A DNA stretch of 64,000 nt from assembly GCA_903878115.1 (NCBI GenBank), contig CAIRGO010000229.1, positions 1 to 64,000 of the forward strand, given 5' to 3'. This stretch comes from Akkermansiaceae bacterium (lineage in GTDB: Bacteria; Verrucomicrobiota; Verrucomicrobiia; Verrucomicrobiales; Akkermansiaceae). The position numbers were made by a program, and so were the translations under genes. The first letter of the stretch is position 1. The number at the start of each line of letters is the position of its first letter. The notes under the pieces are model-generated. The model ran no database searches. It was not told the DNA's origin and saw only the letters and a list, made by a program, of their open reading frames with translations. Of the stretch, positions 30,457-40,748 are shown piece after piece.

Positions 30457-33129
30457 TTACCGATTATTCACCAATTTTTCTCTGCGTTCACGTACAAGGC
30501 GAACGACGAGCGCTGTCCAACCTGTTTGATGCGAGGCACCCAAGCCTTCACCTGTTTCGGCATGGAAATACTCATGGAAGAGTAATAAATTTTGCCAATG
30601 AGGCACATCGCTGTATCGCGGGGCATCGCCGAAACACGGGCGATAGCCATTTGCTGCGGGGACGAATAATGAAATAAGACGATCGCATAAATCAATAGCG
30701 ATCTCTAACAAAGTTTTCATTTCTCCCGAACCTGTTGGATACTCGATGGTAAAGGAATCGCCATAGAAATAATAATATCGTTCAAGTGCTTCGATGATTA
30801 AAAAATTCGTCGGAAACCAAATTGGTCCGCGCCAATTCGAATTGCCTCCGAACATGTCAGTATTTGATTCTCCTGGCGTGTAGCGCACTTCATTACGCAT
30901 GCCGCCATGCTCAAAAACAAATGGCTCTTTATCGTGTGCTTTACTCATCGATCGAATTCCGAAAGGTGATAAAAATTCGTTAGGATGAAACATATGCGAG
31001 AGAGTTTTTCGCAAGCGTTCTTCTGTCGGCAATGCCAGCAAGCAGCGTCCAGGATTCTTAGTGCCACTGGCGCGACGAACTTTAATGTATTTCAAAAGGT
31101 CAGGACGATTGGTGAGAAACCAATCAAGACGTTTGCGAAAACCAGGAAGTGCATCAATCGTTTTTTGCTTCAACACTGTGACAGCACAAAGTGGCAACAA
31201 ACCAACCAGCGAACGAATACGCAGTGGAATCGGCTCAGAATGATCGATGATCAATTCATCGTAATAAAATCCATCTTGTTCATCCCACAGTCCAGATCCA
31301 CCAAGGCTATTGATCGCATCGGTAATGTTGACGTAGTGTTCGAAAAATTTCGATGCTATATCCTCGTATGCTGGTTTTACCAAGGCTAACTCTAACGAAA
31401 TCGATAGCATCGTTAAACAATACGATGCCATCCATGCAGTGCCATCAGCTTGATGCAAACGACCACCACCAGGTAATGCATGTGATCGGTCAAATACGCC
31501 GATGTTATCAAGCCCTAAGAATCCTCCACCGAATACATGACGACCTTCCGCGTCTTTGCGATTCACCCACCAAGTGAAATTGATCAGTAATTTTTGAAAA
31601 GCACGTTCTAAGAAAAGAATATCACGTTTGCCTTTTTGATCGGCAATTTTATACACTCGCCACACAGCCCATGCATGCACTGGTGGATTTACATCAGAAA
31701 AATTCCACTCATATGCGGGCAATTGTCCATTTGGATGCATATACCATTCGCGCAATAGCATTAGCAGTTGATTCTTAGCAAAGTCCGGATCGATTGCGGA
31801 AAATGGTATCATGTGAAATGCCGTGTCCCAGGCTGCAAACCATGGGTATTCCCACTTGTCGGGCATCGATAAAATATCACGTGCAAAAAAGTGGGCCCAA
31901 TCAGAATTGCGACCTTTCAATCGTCGAGTCGTTGGTGGTGGTCCATTTGGATCTCCTTTTAGCCAATCATCGACAACGTAGTGAAAAAATTGTTTGGTCC
32001 AAAGCAATCCCGCATATCCTTGCCGACAAATCATTTGTTCTGGCTCTGGTATGTTGTTAGGAATCACTGACGCATAAAATTCATCTGCTTCTTGTATGCG
32101 TGCGGTGATGGTTTCGTCAAATTGCTCAAATGCGGCGAGATAATTGTGTTCTTTTTCTGAACGTAAGCGGCAACGCACTACAATACTTTCGCCAGCGGGA
32201 ATCACAAAATGAAATAATCCGGCTGCTTTAGTGCCAATATTATCTGGATTTACTGCTTCTTTTTCTTTTTGAATCACATAACGGTGAAACGCATCTTTCA
32301 CATAAGGTTGAGGATTCTTCTCGCCTCCTAACGCGACGTGATTGCTATCATTTTCGGTAAATATCCATTCTACTTCGCCATGATTTCCTTGTGCTTCCAA
32401 ATAGAACCGATAAGTGCCTAAATTTTCATGAACAATGCGCAAAAAATCTTCCTCTCGATTTATCGTTGGTTTTTTAAGTGTTTCATCGCGTTCATTTTTC
32501 CAAGACCAAGTATTACGAAACCAAACTGTTGGCAAAATATAGATCGGCGCGGCCTCTGGTCCATGATTGGTTATGGTTAGACGCCATAACAAATCTTCGG
32601 AAGTGCGTTTTGCTACTTCTTGTAACACATCAAAGTATCTTCCTTCTTGAAAGATCCCCATATCGGCGAGTTCCATTTCTGGGCCATCTCGTCCGAGTTT
32701 TTGGTTCTCTTCAATGATCGCGGCGTAGGGATATGCCGCGTGTGGGTATTTATACAATGCTTTGGTGTAGGAGTGTGTAGGAGTCGCATCGAGATAGTAA
32801 TAACACTCTTTCACGTCTTCCCCGTGATTCCCTTCATTGCCGCCTAAGCCAAAAAGTCGTTCTTTCAAAATGCTATCATTTCCATTCCATAACGCAGGAG
32901 CAAAGCTAAGCAAGCCTTTGCGATCACACCAGCCCTGCAAGCCATCCTCACCCCAGCGGTATGCCCGCAAGCGCGCGTGATCATGAGGCACTGTAGCCCA
33001 GCTATTACCGTGATCAGAATCATCCTCTCGCACTGTTCCCCATTGTCGCTCACTAAGATACGAACCCCAACGCTTCCAATTTTTGGAGCGGTCGCGGTCT
33101 TCGTTCAATCTCTCGTGTTCTTTAGTCAT
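30457..33129 (-). CDS. GH63-type glucosidase
   Basis: 890 aa; ERQWGTVREDYS-like start, KWEYPWFAAWDTAFHMIPFSAIDPDFAKNQL, NSNWRGPIWFPTNFLIIEAL. Confidence 0.88.
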   Translation of the reverse strand: MTKEHERLNEDRDRSKNWKRWGSYLSERQWGTVREDDSDHGNSWATVPHDHARLRAYRWGEDGLQGWCDRKGLLSFAPALWNGNDSILKERLFGLGGNEGNHGEDVKECYYYLDATPTHSYTKALYKYPHAAYPYAAIIEENQKLGRDGPEMELADMGIFQEGRYFDVLQEVAKRTSEDLLWRLTITNHGPEAAPIYILPTVWFRNTWSWKNERDETLKKPTINREEDFLRIVHENLGTYRFYLEAQGNHGEVEWIFTENDSNHVALGGEKNPQPYVKDAFHRYVIQKEKEAVNPDNIGTKAAGLFHFVIPAGESIVVRCRLRSEKEHNYLAAFEQFDETITARIQEADEFYASVIPNNIPEPEQMICRQGYAGLLWTKQFFHYVVDDWLKGDPNGPPPTTRRLKGRNSDWAHFFARDILSMPDKWEYPWFAAWDTAFHMIPFSAIDPDFAKNQLLMLLREWYMHPNGQLPAYEWNFSDVNPPVHAWAVWRVYKIADQKGKRDILFLERAFQKLLINFTWWVNRKDAEGRHVFGGGFLGLDNIGVFDRSHALPGGGRLHQADGTAWMASYCLTMLSISLELALVKPAYEDIASKFFEHYVNITDAINSLGGSGLWDEQDGFYYDELIIDHSEPIPLRIRSLVGLLPLCAVTVLKQKTIDALPGFRKRLDWFLTNRPDLLKYIKVRRASGTKNPGRCLLALPTEERLRKTLSHMFHPNEFLSPFGIRSMSKAHDKEPFVFEHGGMRNEVRYTPGESNTDMFGGNSNWRGPIWFPTNFLIIEALERYYYFYGDSFTIEYPTGSGEMKTLLEIAIDLCDRLISLFVPAANGYRPCFGDAPRYSDVPHWQNLLLFHEYFHAETGEGLGASHQTGWTALVVRLVRERREKLVNNR

Positions 33130-33183
33130 CCAAAAGAAGGATAAGCAGAAAATATGCAGATTTGTTGAGAAGTGATGAAAAAA

Positions 33184-33537
33184 TCATCGTTGTAACCAAT
33201 CTCCCGATAAAATGATTGGTTTGTTAGGTTTCTCCCAAGCCGCCCAAATCCAAGCTTGTTGCGTGTGTCCTTGATCATCCGTTGCGTTCACGAGAACACG
33301 CTTGTATTCCTTGCCTTCGAATAGATCGAGTTCAGCTAGGATATCATCATCTACCATAAAAATTTCTCCGCGCACACTTGCTTCAGCTTCAGTGCTCAGA
33401 ACAATCGCCGGATACCAATCAATATGATACAAAACACCTTTCACCGAAGCATTTGCGATCCAGGTTGCGGCACGCATTCTATGATGTTGCGATCCATCAC
33501 GCCGAAGTGTGCCGTATACAAATATGCGATGTTTCAT
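33184..33537 (-). CDS. gamma-glutamylcyclotransferase/AIG2-like protein
   Basis: HRIFVYGTLRRDGSQHHRM and EIFMVDDDILAELDLFEGKEYKRV. Confidence 0.88.
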   Translation of the reverse strand: MKHRIFVYGTLRRDGSQHHRMRAATWIANASVKGVLYHIDWYPAIVLSTEAEASVRGEIFMVDDDILAELDLFEGKEYKRVLVNATDDQGHTQQAWIWAAWEKPNKPIILSGDWLQR

Positions 33538-33879
33538 CTGATATAAATTATACCTTATTTCCCATCAATGTCTTTTTGATTGTGAACAAGTAATGGGTTT
33601 TTGCGCATAACATGTGATTAGACAAATAACAACTTGATACGACTAGGGGTTTTATCAGTTATTACGAATTTCATCGTTACTCTTTCACAGGTTATTATTC
33701 ATGTGGAACTGCTTTCATGAAAGTGTAGAACTCTGTTTTTGCTGACTTGTTCACACGATGATGATGATGATATTTATTTATATTTAAAGATTCTCTTCTT
33801 AGAGCATGTGAGTAAATCTTTTGATACTTTCATTCTAACACTATTTCTAATTAGTAAAAACTTAGACACTTGCAGTTCA

Positions 33880-33916
33880 AAGAAAAACCGCTCGATCCAC
33901 AAGGGAAGGAGCGGTT
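33880..33916 (-). terminator. terminator downstream of rpmA
   Basis: AACCGCTC...GAGCGGTT stem followed on the minus strand by TTTTTC. Confidence 0.75.
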
Positions 33917-33936
33917 TGAAATGATTTGTTGACGTA

Positions 33937-34194
33937 TTAGTTTACTGCAGCGGCTGCTACAACGTTTACACGGCTACCACCTTTGTCGAATAGCACTTTG
34001 CCATCGCTTAGAGCGAAGAGCGTGTGGTCGCGGCCAATGCCTACATTTAGGCCTGGTGTCCAGCGGGTGCCGCGTTGACGGATGATGATGTTGCCAGCGA
34101 TGACTGCTTGGCTACCGAATTTTTTTACGCCGAGACGCTTGCTACGTGAGTCACGTCCGTTCTTAACTGATCCTTGTCCTTTCTTATGGGCCAT
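33937..34194 (-). CDS. rpmA: 50S ribosomal protein L27
   Basis: [52 protein letters not shown]. Confidence 0.98.
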   Translation of the reverse strand: MAHKKGQGSVKNGRDSRSKRLGVKKFGSQAVIAGNIIIRQRGTRWTPGLNVGIGRDHTLFALSDGKVLFDKGGSRVNVVAAAAVN

Positions 34195-34224
34195 AACGAG
34201 TAATGATGAGTGGTGAAAAAATGA

Positions 34225-34536
34225 TTAGGCTGAGATGCCGGTAATTTCGAGTTTAGTCAAATGACGACGGAAACCAATTTTCTTATGGAAACCTTTACGA
34301 CGTTTGAATTTGAAAGCCACGCCTTTTTCGCCGCGGAATTGCTCCACAACTTTAGCGGTGACACTAGCTCCTGCGACGAGGGGAGTACCCACGGTTACGG
34401 ATGATCCTTCGCCGACAAGTAGCACGTCGAAAGTTGTTTCGCTGCCAACATCGAGAGATAGTTTTTCTACATCGATCTTGTCGCCTTGTTGAACGCGGTA
34501 TTGTTTACCGCCTGTTTTTATGACTGCGTAGCCCAT
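34225..34536 (-). CDS. rplU: 50S ribosomal protein L21
   Basis: MGYAVIKTGGKQYRVQQGDKIDVEKL...FKRRKGFHKKIGFRRHLTKLEI. Confidence 0.97.
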   Translation of the reverse strand: MGYAVIKTGGKQYRVQQGDKIDVEKLSLDVGSETTFDVLLVGEGSSVTVGTPLVAGASVTAKVVEQFRGEKGVAFKFKRRKGFHKKIGFRRHLTKLEITGISA

Positions 34537-34683
34537 GGTATGAAGAGGTTGCCGCCGTTGCGGGCGGGCGCGAACTTCACCATAAATTTTGAGGTGTGGC
34601 AAGTTTTTTTTGAAAAAATATTTCTTTTTTGATTTTTACTTTTTCGTTGCCTTTTTTCCCCACTGATTGCAGCAATAGTGCTG

Positions 34684-35100
34684 ATGGAATGGTTGATTGA
34701 TGGCGTTGAACAAATGGAACACTTGGCGGAGGAATTGGCGAGTTCAATTCAATCTCCGGCTACTTGGGCATTGTTAGGTGATTTAGGCGCAGGCAAAACA
34801 CATTTTTCCAAAGGCTTTGCACGCGGTCTTGGATACGCTGGTGATGTCACTAGTCCTACATTTTCATTAGTCCAAGAATACCATGGAGGACGTTTGCCGA
34901 TCTTTCATTTTGATTGGTATCGGCTGAAAAGCGCGGCTGAAGTTCTGTCAATCGGATGGGATGATTACCTTGATCAGAAAGGTATTTTGTTAGTTGAATG
35001 GGCCAACCTATTTCCTGAATTATGGCCGAAACCAACCTTACAAGTGTCAATCGAAATTCTCGATTCTCGGCGTCTGGTGACGTTAAGAAACATCGATTAA
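34684..35100 (+). CDS. tsaE: tRNA threonylcarbamoyladenosine biosynthesis protein TsaE
   Basis: ALLGDLGAGKTHFSKGFARGLG, TSPTFSLVQEY, HFDWYRL. Confidence 0.94.
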   Translation: MEWLIDGVEQMEHLAEELASSIQSPATWALLGDLGAGKTHFSKGFARGLGYAGDVTSPTFSLVQEYHGGRLPIFHFDWYRLKSAAEVLSIGWDDYLDQKGILLVEWANLFPELWPKPTLQVSIEILDSRRLVTLRNID

Positions 35101-35225
35101 AAAACAGTGCGTCCGACACTTTGTAGTGTTCTGCTAGCTGTTCCTACCACGCTTTGCGCTAAACCGCATGAAGACATAAGGGTAACGATCGCTAATAATA
35201 TGATCCAAAGAGAGATTTTTTTCAT
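35097..35225 (-). CDS. small putative lipoprotein (42 aa)
   Basis: MKKISLWIILLAIVTLMSSCGLAQSVVGTASRTLQSVGRTVF; lipobox LMSSC; not in the supplied ORF track; stop overlaps the tsaE stop convergently. Confidence 0.6.
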   Translation of the reverse strand: MKKISLWIILLAIVTLMSSCGLAQSVVGTASRTLQSVGRTVF

Positions 35226-35240
35226 CGGCATTACCTTATT

Positions 35241-35894
35241 CTAAATGATGCGGCTGTCTAGATTAAATAACTGGCCAGAGGTATGGATCAATGAACGATG
35301 CAATAATAAAATCATCTGCGCAACCTGGTCTCCGGTAGTAAAGCGTTGCAAAGCATGTTCAGAAAGAACCGATTCTTTGCGTTTTTTATTGATATTCTTG
35401 GTCATTTGATTTTCCATAAACCCTGGCAAAATCGTATTCACGCGAATATTGGCTCGACCCCATTCTTTCGCGAGTGCTTTGGTCAAGCCGATAAGTCCCG
35501 CTTTTGCGCTTGCATAGGCAACTTGGCCTGCCGGAGGATGAAGCGCAGAATAACTAGAAATAAAAATCACATGTCCGCAGCGTTTCTTGAGCATGGATTT
35601 GGATGCTTCTTTCGCACAAAGTGCAGCGCCACGCAGATTCACCTGAATGATGTGATCCCATGTTTCTTCCGTTGTTTTCCCGAGCAATTGATCGTCTGTG
35701 CAACCAGCTGCGCAGATTAATAAATCGCAAGGATGTTGTCTGATGTATTTGACAATTTGTGAAGCGTTGGTCATATCCATCTCTCGACGAGATGGGAGGT
35801 AAATTTCCGCAGAGGAATCAATTTGTCGAAATAAAGAGGCGATGACTCTAGCAGTAGAGCCATCGCCTCCTGTGATCAATATGCGTTCGGGCAC
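35241..35894 (-). CDS. SDR-family oxidoreductase
   Basis: ILITGGDGSTARVIASLF and YASAKAGLIGLTKALAKEWG. Confidence 0.88.
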   Translation of the reverse strand: MPERILITGGDGSTARVIASLFRQIDSSAEIYLPSRREMDMTNASQIVKYIRQHPCDLLICAAGCTDDQLLGKTTEETWDHIIQVNLRGAALCAKEASKSMLKKRCGHVIFISSYSALHPPAGQVAYASAKAGLIGLTKALAKEWGRANIRVNTILPGFMENQMTKNINKKRKESVLSEHALQRFTTGDQVAQMILLLHRSLIHTSGQLFNLDSRII

Positions 35895-35901
35895 TGGATA
35901 T

Positions 35902-36453
35902 TTACTTTGTTTTCATTGCCGGTGCGATCACTACGGCATGCTCTTCATAAATTGCACGACCATTAGTGCTAGCGAGAATGTATTTTAAAATCGCGGTGGC
36001 TGGCAGATTATTAAGCTTCAGCGTGACGCGTGCATTTTTAAACTCTCCGTCCGGATCGCGAACGATGAAATTCGGGGTAAATTTTTTGTCCGTTTGTTTG
36101 TCGATGATGGCCGAGAGTGATTCTAGGCATTCGCTGAGCGATGCATCAGAATACTCGACCGCAGGAATGATGATTTTGTTGAGGGTAAACTCACGTTTTT
36201 TGGCAACGATGGCGTTTCGGTTTAGCATCAATTGTGTCAGTTGATACTTCGCATTGGGATTGTCTGGCTGGAGTTTAAGTGATGCGCGAAGGTATTGTTC
36301 ACCTTCGGAGGCATCGCCTTGCTCGATGGCGCTGAGGCCTTGTCGATAGAGCTGCTGTGCGTCGGCAGGCTTTGCTGGTGAAGCTACTTGCTGAGCGCTA
36401 ATGGGGGCGATACTACTTGCAATCATGATCATGGTAACGAGTGCGTGTTTCAT
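35902..36453 (-). CDS. secreted TPR-like hypothetical protein
   Basis: Signal peptide MKHALVTMIMIASSIAPISAQQ; AEQYLRASLKLQPDNPNAKYQLTQL-like TPR segment. Confidence 0.65.
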   Translation of the reverse strand: MKHALVTMIMIASSIAPISAQQVASPAKPADAQQLYRQGLSAIEQGDASEGEQYLRASLKLQPDNPNAKYQLTQLMLNRNAIVAKKREFTLNKIIIPAVEYSDASLSECLESLSAIIDKQTDKKFTPNFIVRDPDGEFKNARVTLKLNNLPATAILKYILASTNGRAIYEEHAVVIAPAMKTK

Positions 36454-36566
36454 ATATTCTGTGTTGTGTTTTTTGTACCTAGACGTCTTATGGCCCCTAG
36501 GCTAATCATAAGGTGCACTATTTTTCTGCTAGATGCAAGTCGGAAATTGGATAGACAAAAAAATTG

Positions 36567-38447
36567 CTATTCGGGCTGGGAGGTCACTTCTTTTTCTCGT
36601 TTTTCCATCCAAATGGCTAGCAATGCGATGTCTACTGGCGTGATGCCACTGATGCGACCTGCTTGCCCCAGTGTGAGTGGGCGAATTTGCTGGAAGCGTG
36701 CTTTTGCTTCCGCTTTCATACCGTGAATCATGGAGTAGTCGATCCATTCAGGAATGTGCTTTTGTTCCTGTCTGACCATGCGGTCGATCTGCAATTGTTG
36801 TCGCGCTAAGTGCCCCTCGTATTTGTATTCCGTCTCGATCAACGGCCACAATTCTTGATGATATTGCGCTAAAATTTCTGCGGGCAATTGCTCCCAGGTG
36901 TTTTCCATGCGACGCAGCCAGAGGTCCAGTTTGATACCATCGACATTGGTTTTTCGTACGAATGTCGCGGCGGATTCTAGCGCATCAATCTTCGCTTGTG
37001 TCCGCATCATACGCTCTTGTGTGACCAGTCCGATCTGATTTCCTAGGGGGGTTAATCGCAAATCCGCGTTGTCTTGGCGCAATAGCAAGCGATATTCAGC
37101 ACGGCTGGTGAACATGCGATAGGGTTCCGTGCAGCCACGGGTGACCAGGTCATCGATCATTACGCCCAAATATGCTTCGTCGCGCCCTAGGATGAATGGT
37201 GTTTTGCCCATCACCTTTAGTGCGGCATTGGTGCCTGCCATCAAACCTTGACCAGCGGCTTCTTCGTAACCTGATGTTCCATTGATTTGTCCAGCAAAGT
37301 ACAATCCTGACACCAGTTTGGTTTCCAGAGTAGGATAAAGCTGTGTTGGCGGGCAATAGTCGTATTCCACTGCATAGCCGGGGCGAAGGATTTCGCATTT
37401 TTCCAAACCAGGGATCGTGCGCAGAAACGCATACTGCACCTCGTAGGGTAATGACGTAGAAACGCCATTGATGTAGAACTCGTGCGTGTGACGGCCTTCT
37501 GGTTCGAGGAAAATTTGATGGCGTTCTTTTTCGGCAAAGCGAACGACTTTATCCTCGATCGATGGACAATAACGCGGCCCTACGCCCTCGATGATGCCGC
37601 AGTACATCGGTGATTGGTCCAGATTATTGCGGATAATATCGTGCGTGCTGGGGTTGGTGTAGGTGATGTAACACGGCATTTGTTCCACGTGGAACATCGG
37701 GTCTGCCCAGTGGTTGAGGGTGAAAATATCATCCCCTCCCCTGCCAATGGTGTCGTGAAGATAACTAAAATGGGAAATCGGAGTGTCGCCATTCTGCACT
37801 TCGCAGGACTTTAGATCGATCGAACGACCATTGAGTCGGCAAGGTGTCCCGGTTTTGAATCGAGCAACCTCGAATCCAAGGGTGCGCAGGCTATCGCTCA
37901 CGGTGGAAGTCGCATCACCCATGCGTCCGCCTTTTTCATTTTTTAGTCCTACGTGCATCAGTCCCCGCATGAAAGTACCTGCACTCAGCACCACAGATTT
38001 GGCACGAAATTGCATGCCCAACGAAGTGGTGATGCCGGTAATTTGATCGTTTTCTACAAGTAGTTCCGCTACGTTGCCTTGGTGCATGTCGAGATTTTCG
38101 GTCTGCTCCAGCAACCATTTCATGCGAAATTGGTAGGCTTTTTTGTCGCACTGCGCTCGTGGAGCTCTGACACTCGGACCCTTACTCGCATTGAGCATGC
38201 GCCATTGAATGGCGGTTGCATCGGTGTTCAGAGCCATCGCTCCGCCGAGCGCATCGATTTCCCGCACCATGTGACCTTTTGCCAATCCGCCAATCGCTGG
38301 GTTGCAGCTCATTTGCCCCACGGTGTCCAAATTCTGCGTTAAGATGGCGACTTGGCAGCCGAGCCTGGCCGCCGCTAGTGCTGCCTCGATTCCCGCGTGA
38401 CCGGCACCGATGACTAAGACATCATACTCTTTAGGATAAACAAACAT
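36567..38447 (-). CDS. mnmG: tRNA uridine-5-carboxymethylaminomethyl(34) synthesis enzyme MnmG
   Basis: [44 protein letters not shown]. Confidence 0.97.
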   Translation of the reverse strand: MFVYPKEYDVLVIGAGHAGIEAALAAARLGCQVAILTQNLDTVGQMSCNPAIGGLAKGHMVREIDALGGAMALNTDATAIQWRMLNASKGPSVRAPRAQCDKKAYQFRMKWLLEQTENLDMHQGNVAELLVENDQITGITTSLGMQFRAKSVVLSAGTFMRGLMHVGLKNEKGGRMGDATSTVSDSLRTLGFEVARFKTGTPCRLNGRSIDLKSCEVQNGDTPISHFSYLHDTIGRGGDDIFTLNHWADPMFHVEQMPCYITYTNPSTHDIIRNNLDQSPMYCGIIEGVGPRYCPSIEDKVVRFAEKERHQIFLEPEGRHTHEFYINGVSTSLPYEVQYAFLRTIPGLEKCEILRPGYAVEYDYCPPTQLYPTLETKLVSGLYFAGQINGTSGYEEAAGQGLMAGTNAALKVMGKTPFILGRDEAYLGVMIDDLVTRGCTEPYRMFTSRAEYRLLLRQDNADLRLTPLGNQIGLVTQERMMRTQAKIDALESAATFVRKTNVDGIKLDLWLRRMENTWEQLPAEILAQYHQELWPLIETEYKYEGHLARQQLQIDRMVRQEQKHIPEWIDYSMIHGMKAEAKARFQQIRPLTLGQAGRISGITPVDIALLAIWMEKREKEVTSQPE

Positions 38448-38532
38448 GTTTGGTAAGTGGGGCGGCAATCATAGCACAATGTCGGCTGATCGCCTATAGA
38501 ATTTTATCGACTCTTTGTTCCACGTGGAACAA

Positions 38533-38919
38533 TCATCGGTTCAATATGCCGTTTTTGCTTCTTGGCAATAGCTCATCGAGGGAGAAAACGATTTGTTCGG
38601 TTTTGTTGCAAAGCATGACGAGTGGAATATCGAACTCAGCCATGACCTGTCTGCAGGCACCACACGGAGAGATCGGTGTATCAGTGTCGGCGACACAGAC
38701 AATGCGGGTAATTTTTTTAGCCCCTGCGGCGATGGCAGAACCGATGGCCACACGTTCGGCACAGTTGGTCAGACCGTAGGAAAGATTTTCTACATTGCAG
38801 CCGCTAAAAATTCTTCCGTCATCGGTTTCGAGCGCGGCACCGACAAAAAAGCGAGAATAGGGTGCGTGGGCATTTTCGCGTGCTTTCCATGCGGCATCAA
38901 TGAGTGCAGACCAGTCCAT
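38533..38919 (-). CDS. cdd: cytidine deaminase
   Basis: YSRFFVGAALETDDGRIFSGCNVENLSYGLTNCAERVA, PCGACRQVMAEF; likely start 38919. Confidence 0.93.
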   Translation of the reverse strand: MDWSALIDAAWKARENAHAPYSRFFVGAALETDDGRIFSGCNVENLSYGLTNCAERVAIGSAIAAGAKKITRIVCVADTDTPISPCGACRQVMAEFDIPLVMLCNKTEQIVFSLDELLPRSKNGILNR

Positions 38920-39004
38920 GCGTGCGATGCTAGCACGAAATTTTCCCGAAGGAAATGAAGAAATTTCACTGGCAAAAAGTTTGTTTCTATGGCAAATAGT
39001 GCTC

Positions 39005-39574
39005 ATGCATCGTTGTTTATCAATTATCGCACTGGTTGCATTTCTCCTAGTGTTTCGTATGTCAGGAGCGCAGCTTGGGTGGATGAATTTCTCCCCTCTC
39101 CCTGCGATTTTACTTCTATCCATTGTTTGCCTCAAAGGCAACGATCGCTGGTTGGTGCCCGGATTGGCCTGGTTGATTTCGGATCCTTTGGTCAATCAAA
39201 TCCAAGGTTCACCGTTGTTAAGCTGGGATCATCTTGGCTTGGTGTTGGGAGTTCTCTCCATGCTGTCAATTGTGCCATGGATGAAGCGCAATTTTTCGCC
39301 GAGCAAAGGTTTAGTCGGGTGCCTAGGTGCCGCAGTAATCTTCTTCTTCGTGACCAATACGATTTCGTTTTTCAGCTTACCTGATTTGTATGCACGCACG
39401 TTTGCTGGCTTTGTTCAGGCGCAGTGGACTGGTCCTGTGGGGCTGGGTCCTACGTGGATTTTCTTACGTAATTCTTGCGCAGCAAATATTCTCTTTGGAT
39501 CAATATTTCTTCTTGCGATTCGTCCTTTTTCCGCTTATTTCGCGGTGCTGCATTCCGCTCGCTCACAAGGTTAA
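39005..39574 (+). CDS. DUF6580-like integral membrane protein
   Basis: Multi-TM protein with NFSPLPAILL, FVTNTISFF, LPDLYARTFAGFVQ. Confidence 0.65.
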   Translation: MHRCLSIIALVAFLLVFRMSGAQLGWMNFSPLPAILLLSIVCLKGNDRWLVPGLAWLISDPLVNQIQGSPLLSWDHLGLVLGVLSMLSIVPWMKRNFSPSKGLVGCLGAAVIFFFVTNTISFFSLPDLYARTFAGFVQAQWTGPVGLGPTWIFLRNSCAANILFGSIFLLAIRPFSAYFAVLHSARSQG

Positions 39575-39595
39575 CTTTACTTTTTTATCACACTT

Positions 39596-40678
39596 ATGTC
39601 TCTTGCCGATTCTCAATATGCTCGCTTAGATTTTGCCACATCGCCGATTAACCGCGCGCTGACAGCCGAACAAAAAATCGGACTTCTCACCCAGATGATG
39701 AGGATTCGTAAATTTGAACAAGCATCTCTCAAGTATTACAATGCTGGTCGCATCGGTGGTTTCCTTCACTTGTACATCGGGCAAGAATCCGTCGCCGTTG
39801 GCACCATTTCTCTTTGCACGCCGAATGACCATACCATCACGGCGTATCGCTGTCACGGTCACGGTTTGATGTCGGGCATGAATATGAACGAGTGCATGGC
39901 GGAACTTTTCGGTAAGGCGACTGGCTCAGCGAAAGGCAAGGGCGGATCGATGCACCTTTTTGCTCCCGATAAGAATTTCTGGGGTGGCCACGGGATTGTT
40001 GCTGGTCAGACTCCGCTGGGACTTGGTCTCGCTTACGGCTTAAAATACAAGGGCATTCCTGGTGTGGCTCTGTGCTATTTGGGCGATGGAGCGGTGAACC
40101 AAGGCGCTTTCCATGAATCACTGAATCTAGCCGCATTATTCGAATTACCAGTCATTTATGTGATTGAAAACAATGGTTATTCGATGGGCACCTCGCAAAA
40201 ACGCTCATCTGCGTATCGTGGTTGCCTTGCCCAGCGCGCTGAGGCTTACGATATGGAATGGGACCTTGTCGATGGATCAGACATTTACGAAGTGCGTGCC
40301 AAAACTCATATTGCGATGGAACGTGCGCGCACCGAATGCCGACCTACGATTTTAGAAATTTCCACCTATCGTTATTATGGTCATAGCGTGGCTGATGCGA
40401 ATGCGAAAAAATATCGTTCTCCTGAGGAAATCGAAAATTATAAAAACAATCACGATCCGATTTCTACATTCCGCACTCGATTGATCCAAGAGGGCGTCAT
40501 CACTGCAGAGCAGGCTGATGCCATTAATAAATTAGCGACAGAAGAAGCCGCTGCCGCTGTTGTATTTGCCGACCAATCCCCCGCCCCATCCATTGATGAT
40601 ATCATGAAGGATGTTTATTGGGAGGTGGACAATCAAACGGAAGCAGGTCGCACGGGTCGCCATTTTTTCAATGATTGA
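39596..40678 (+). CDS. pdhA: pyruvate dehydrogenase E1 component, alpha subunit
   Basis: GKGGSMHLF, LGDGAVNQGAFHESLNLAALFELPVIYVIENNGYSMGT, YRYYGHSVAD. Confidence 0.95.
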   Translation: MSLADSQYARLDFATSPINRALTAEQKIGLLTQMMRIRKFEQASLKYYNAGRIGGFLHLYIGQESVAVGTISLCTPNDHTITAYRCHGHGLMSGMNMNECMAELFGKATGSAKGKGGSMHLFAPDKNFWGGHGIVAGQTPLGLGLAYGLKYKGIPGVALCYLGDGAVNQGAFHESLNLAALFELPVIYVIENNGYSMGTSQKRSSAYRGCLAQRAEAYDMEWDLVDGSDIYEVRAKTHIAMERARTECRPTILEISTYRYYGHSVADANAKKYRSPEEIENYKNNHDPISTFRTRLIQEGVITAEQADAINKLATEEAAAAVVFADQSPAPSIDDIMKDVYWEVDNQTEAGRTGRHFFND

Positions 40679-40685
40679 TTTTTAT

Positions 40686-40701
40686 TACTATAAACATAGT
40701 A
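40686..40701. repeat. TACTA-N6-TAGTA palindrome (TACTATAAACATAGTA)
   Basis: Exact match, in the pdhA-pdhB intergenic gap. Confidence 0.9.
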
Positions 40702-40748
40702 TCAATTTCTAACAATTATATTTCATTCGTTAACACAGTAATTATTTT

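Noticed and set aside
33769-33800. GAT triplet run and AT-rich stretch between AIG2-like gene and rpmA
   Set aside because: Simple-sequence low-complexity DNA with no repeat-spacer structure; not a CRISPR or an obvious ncRNA.
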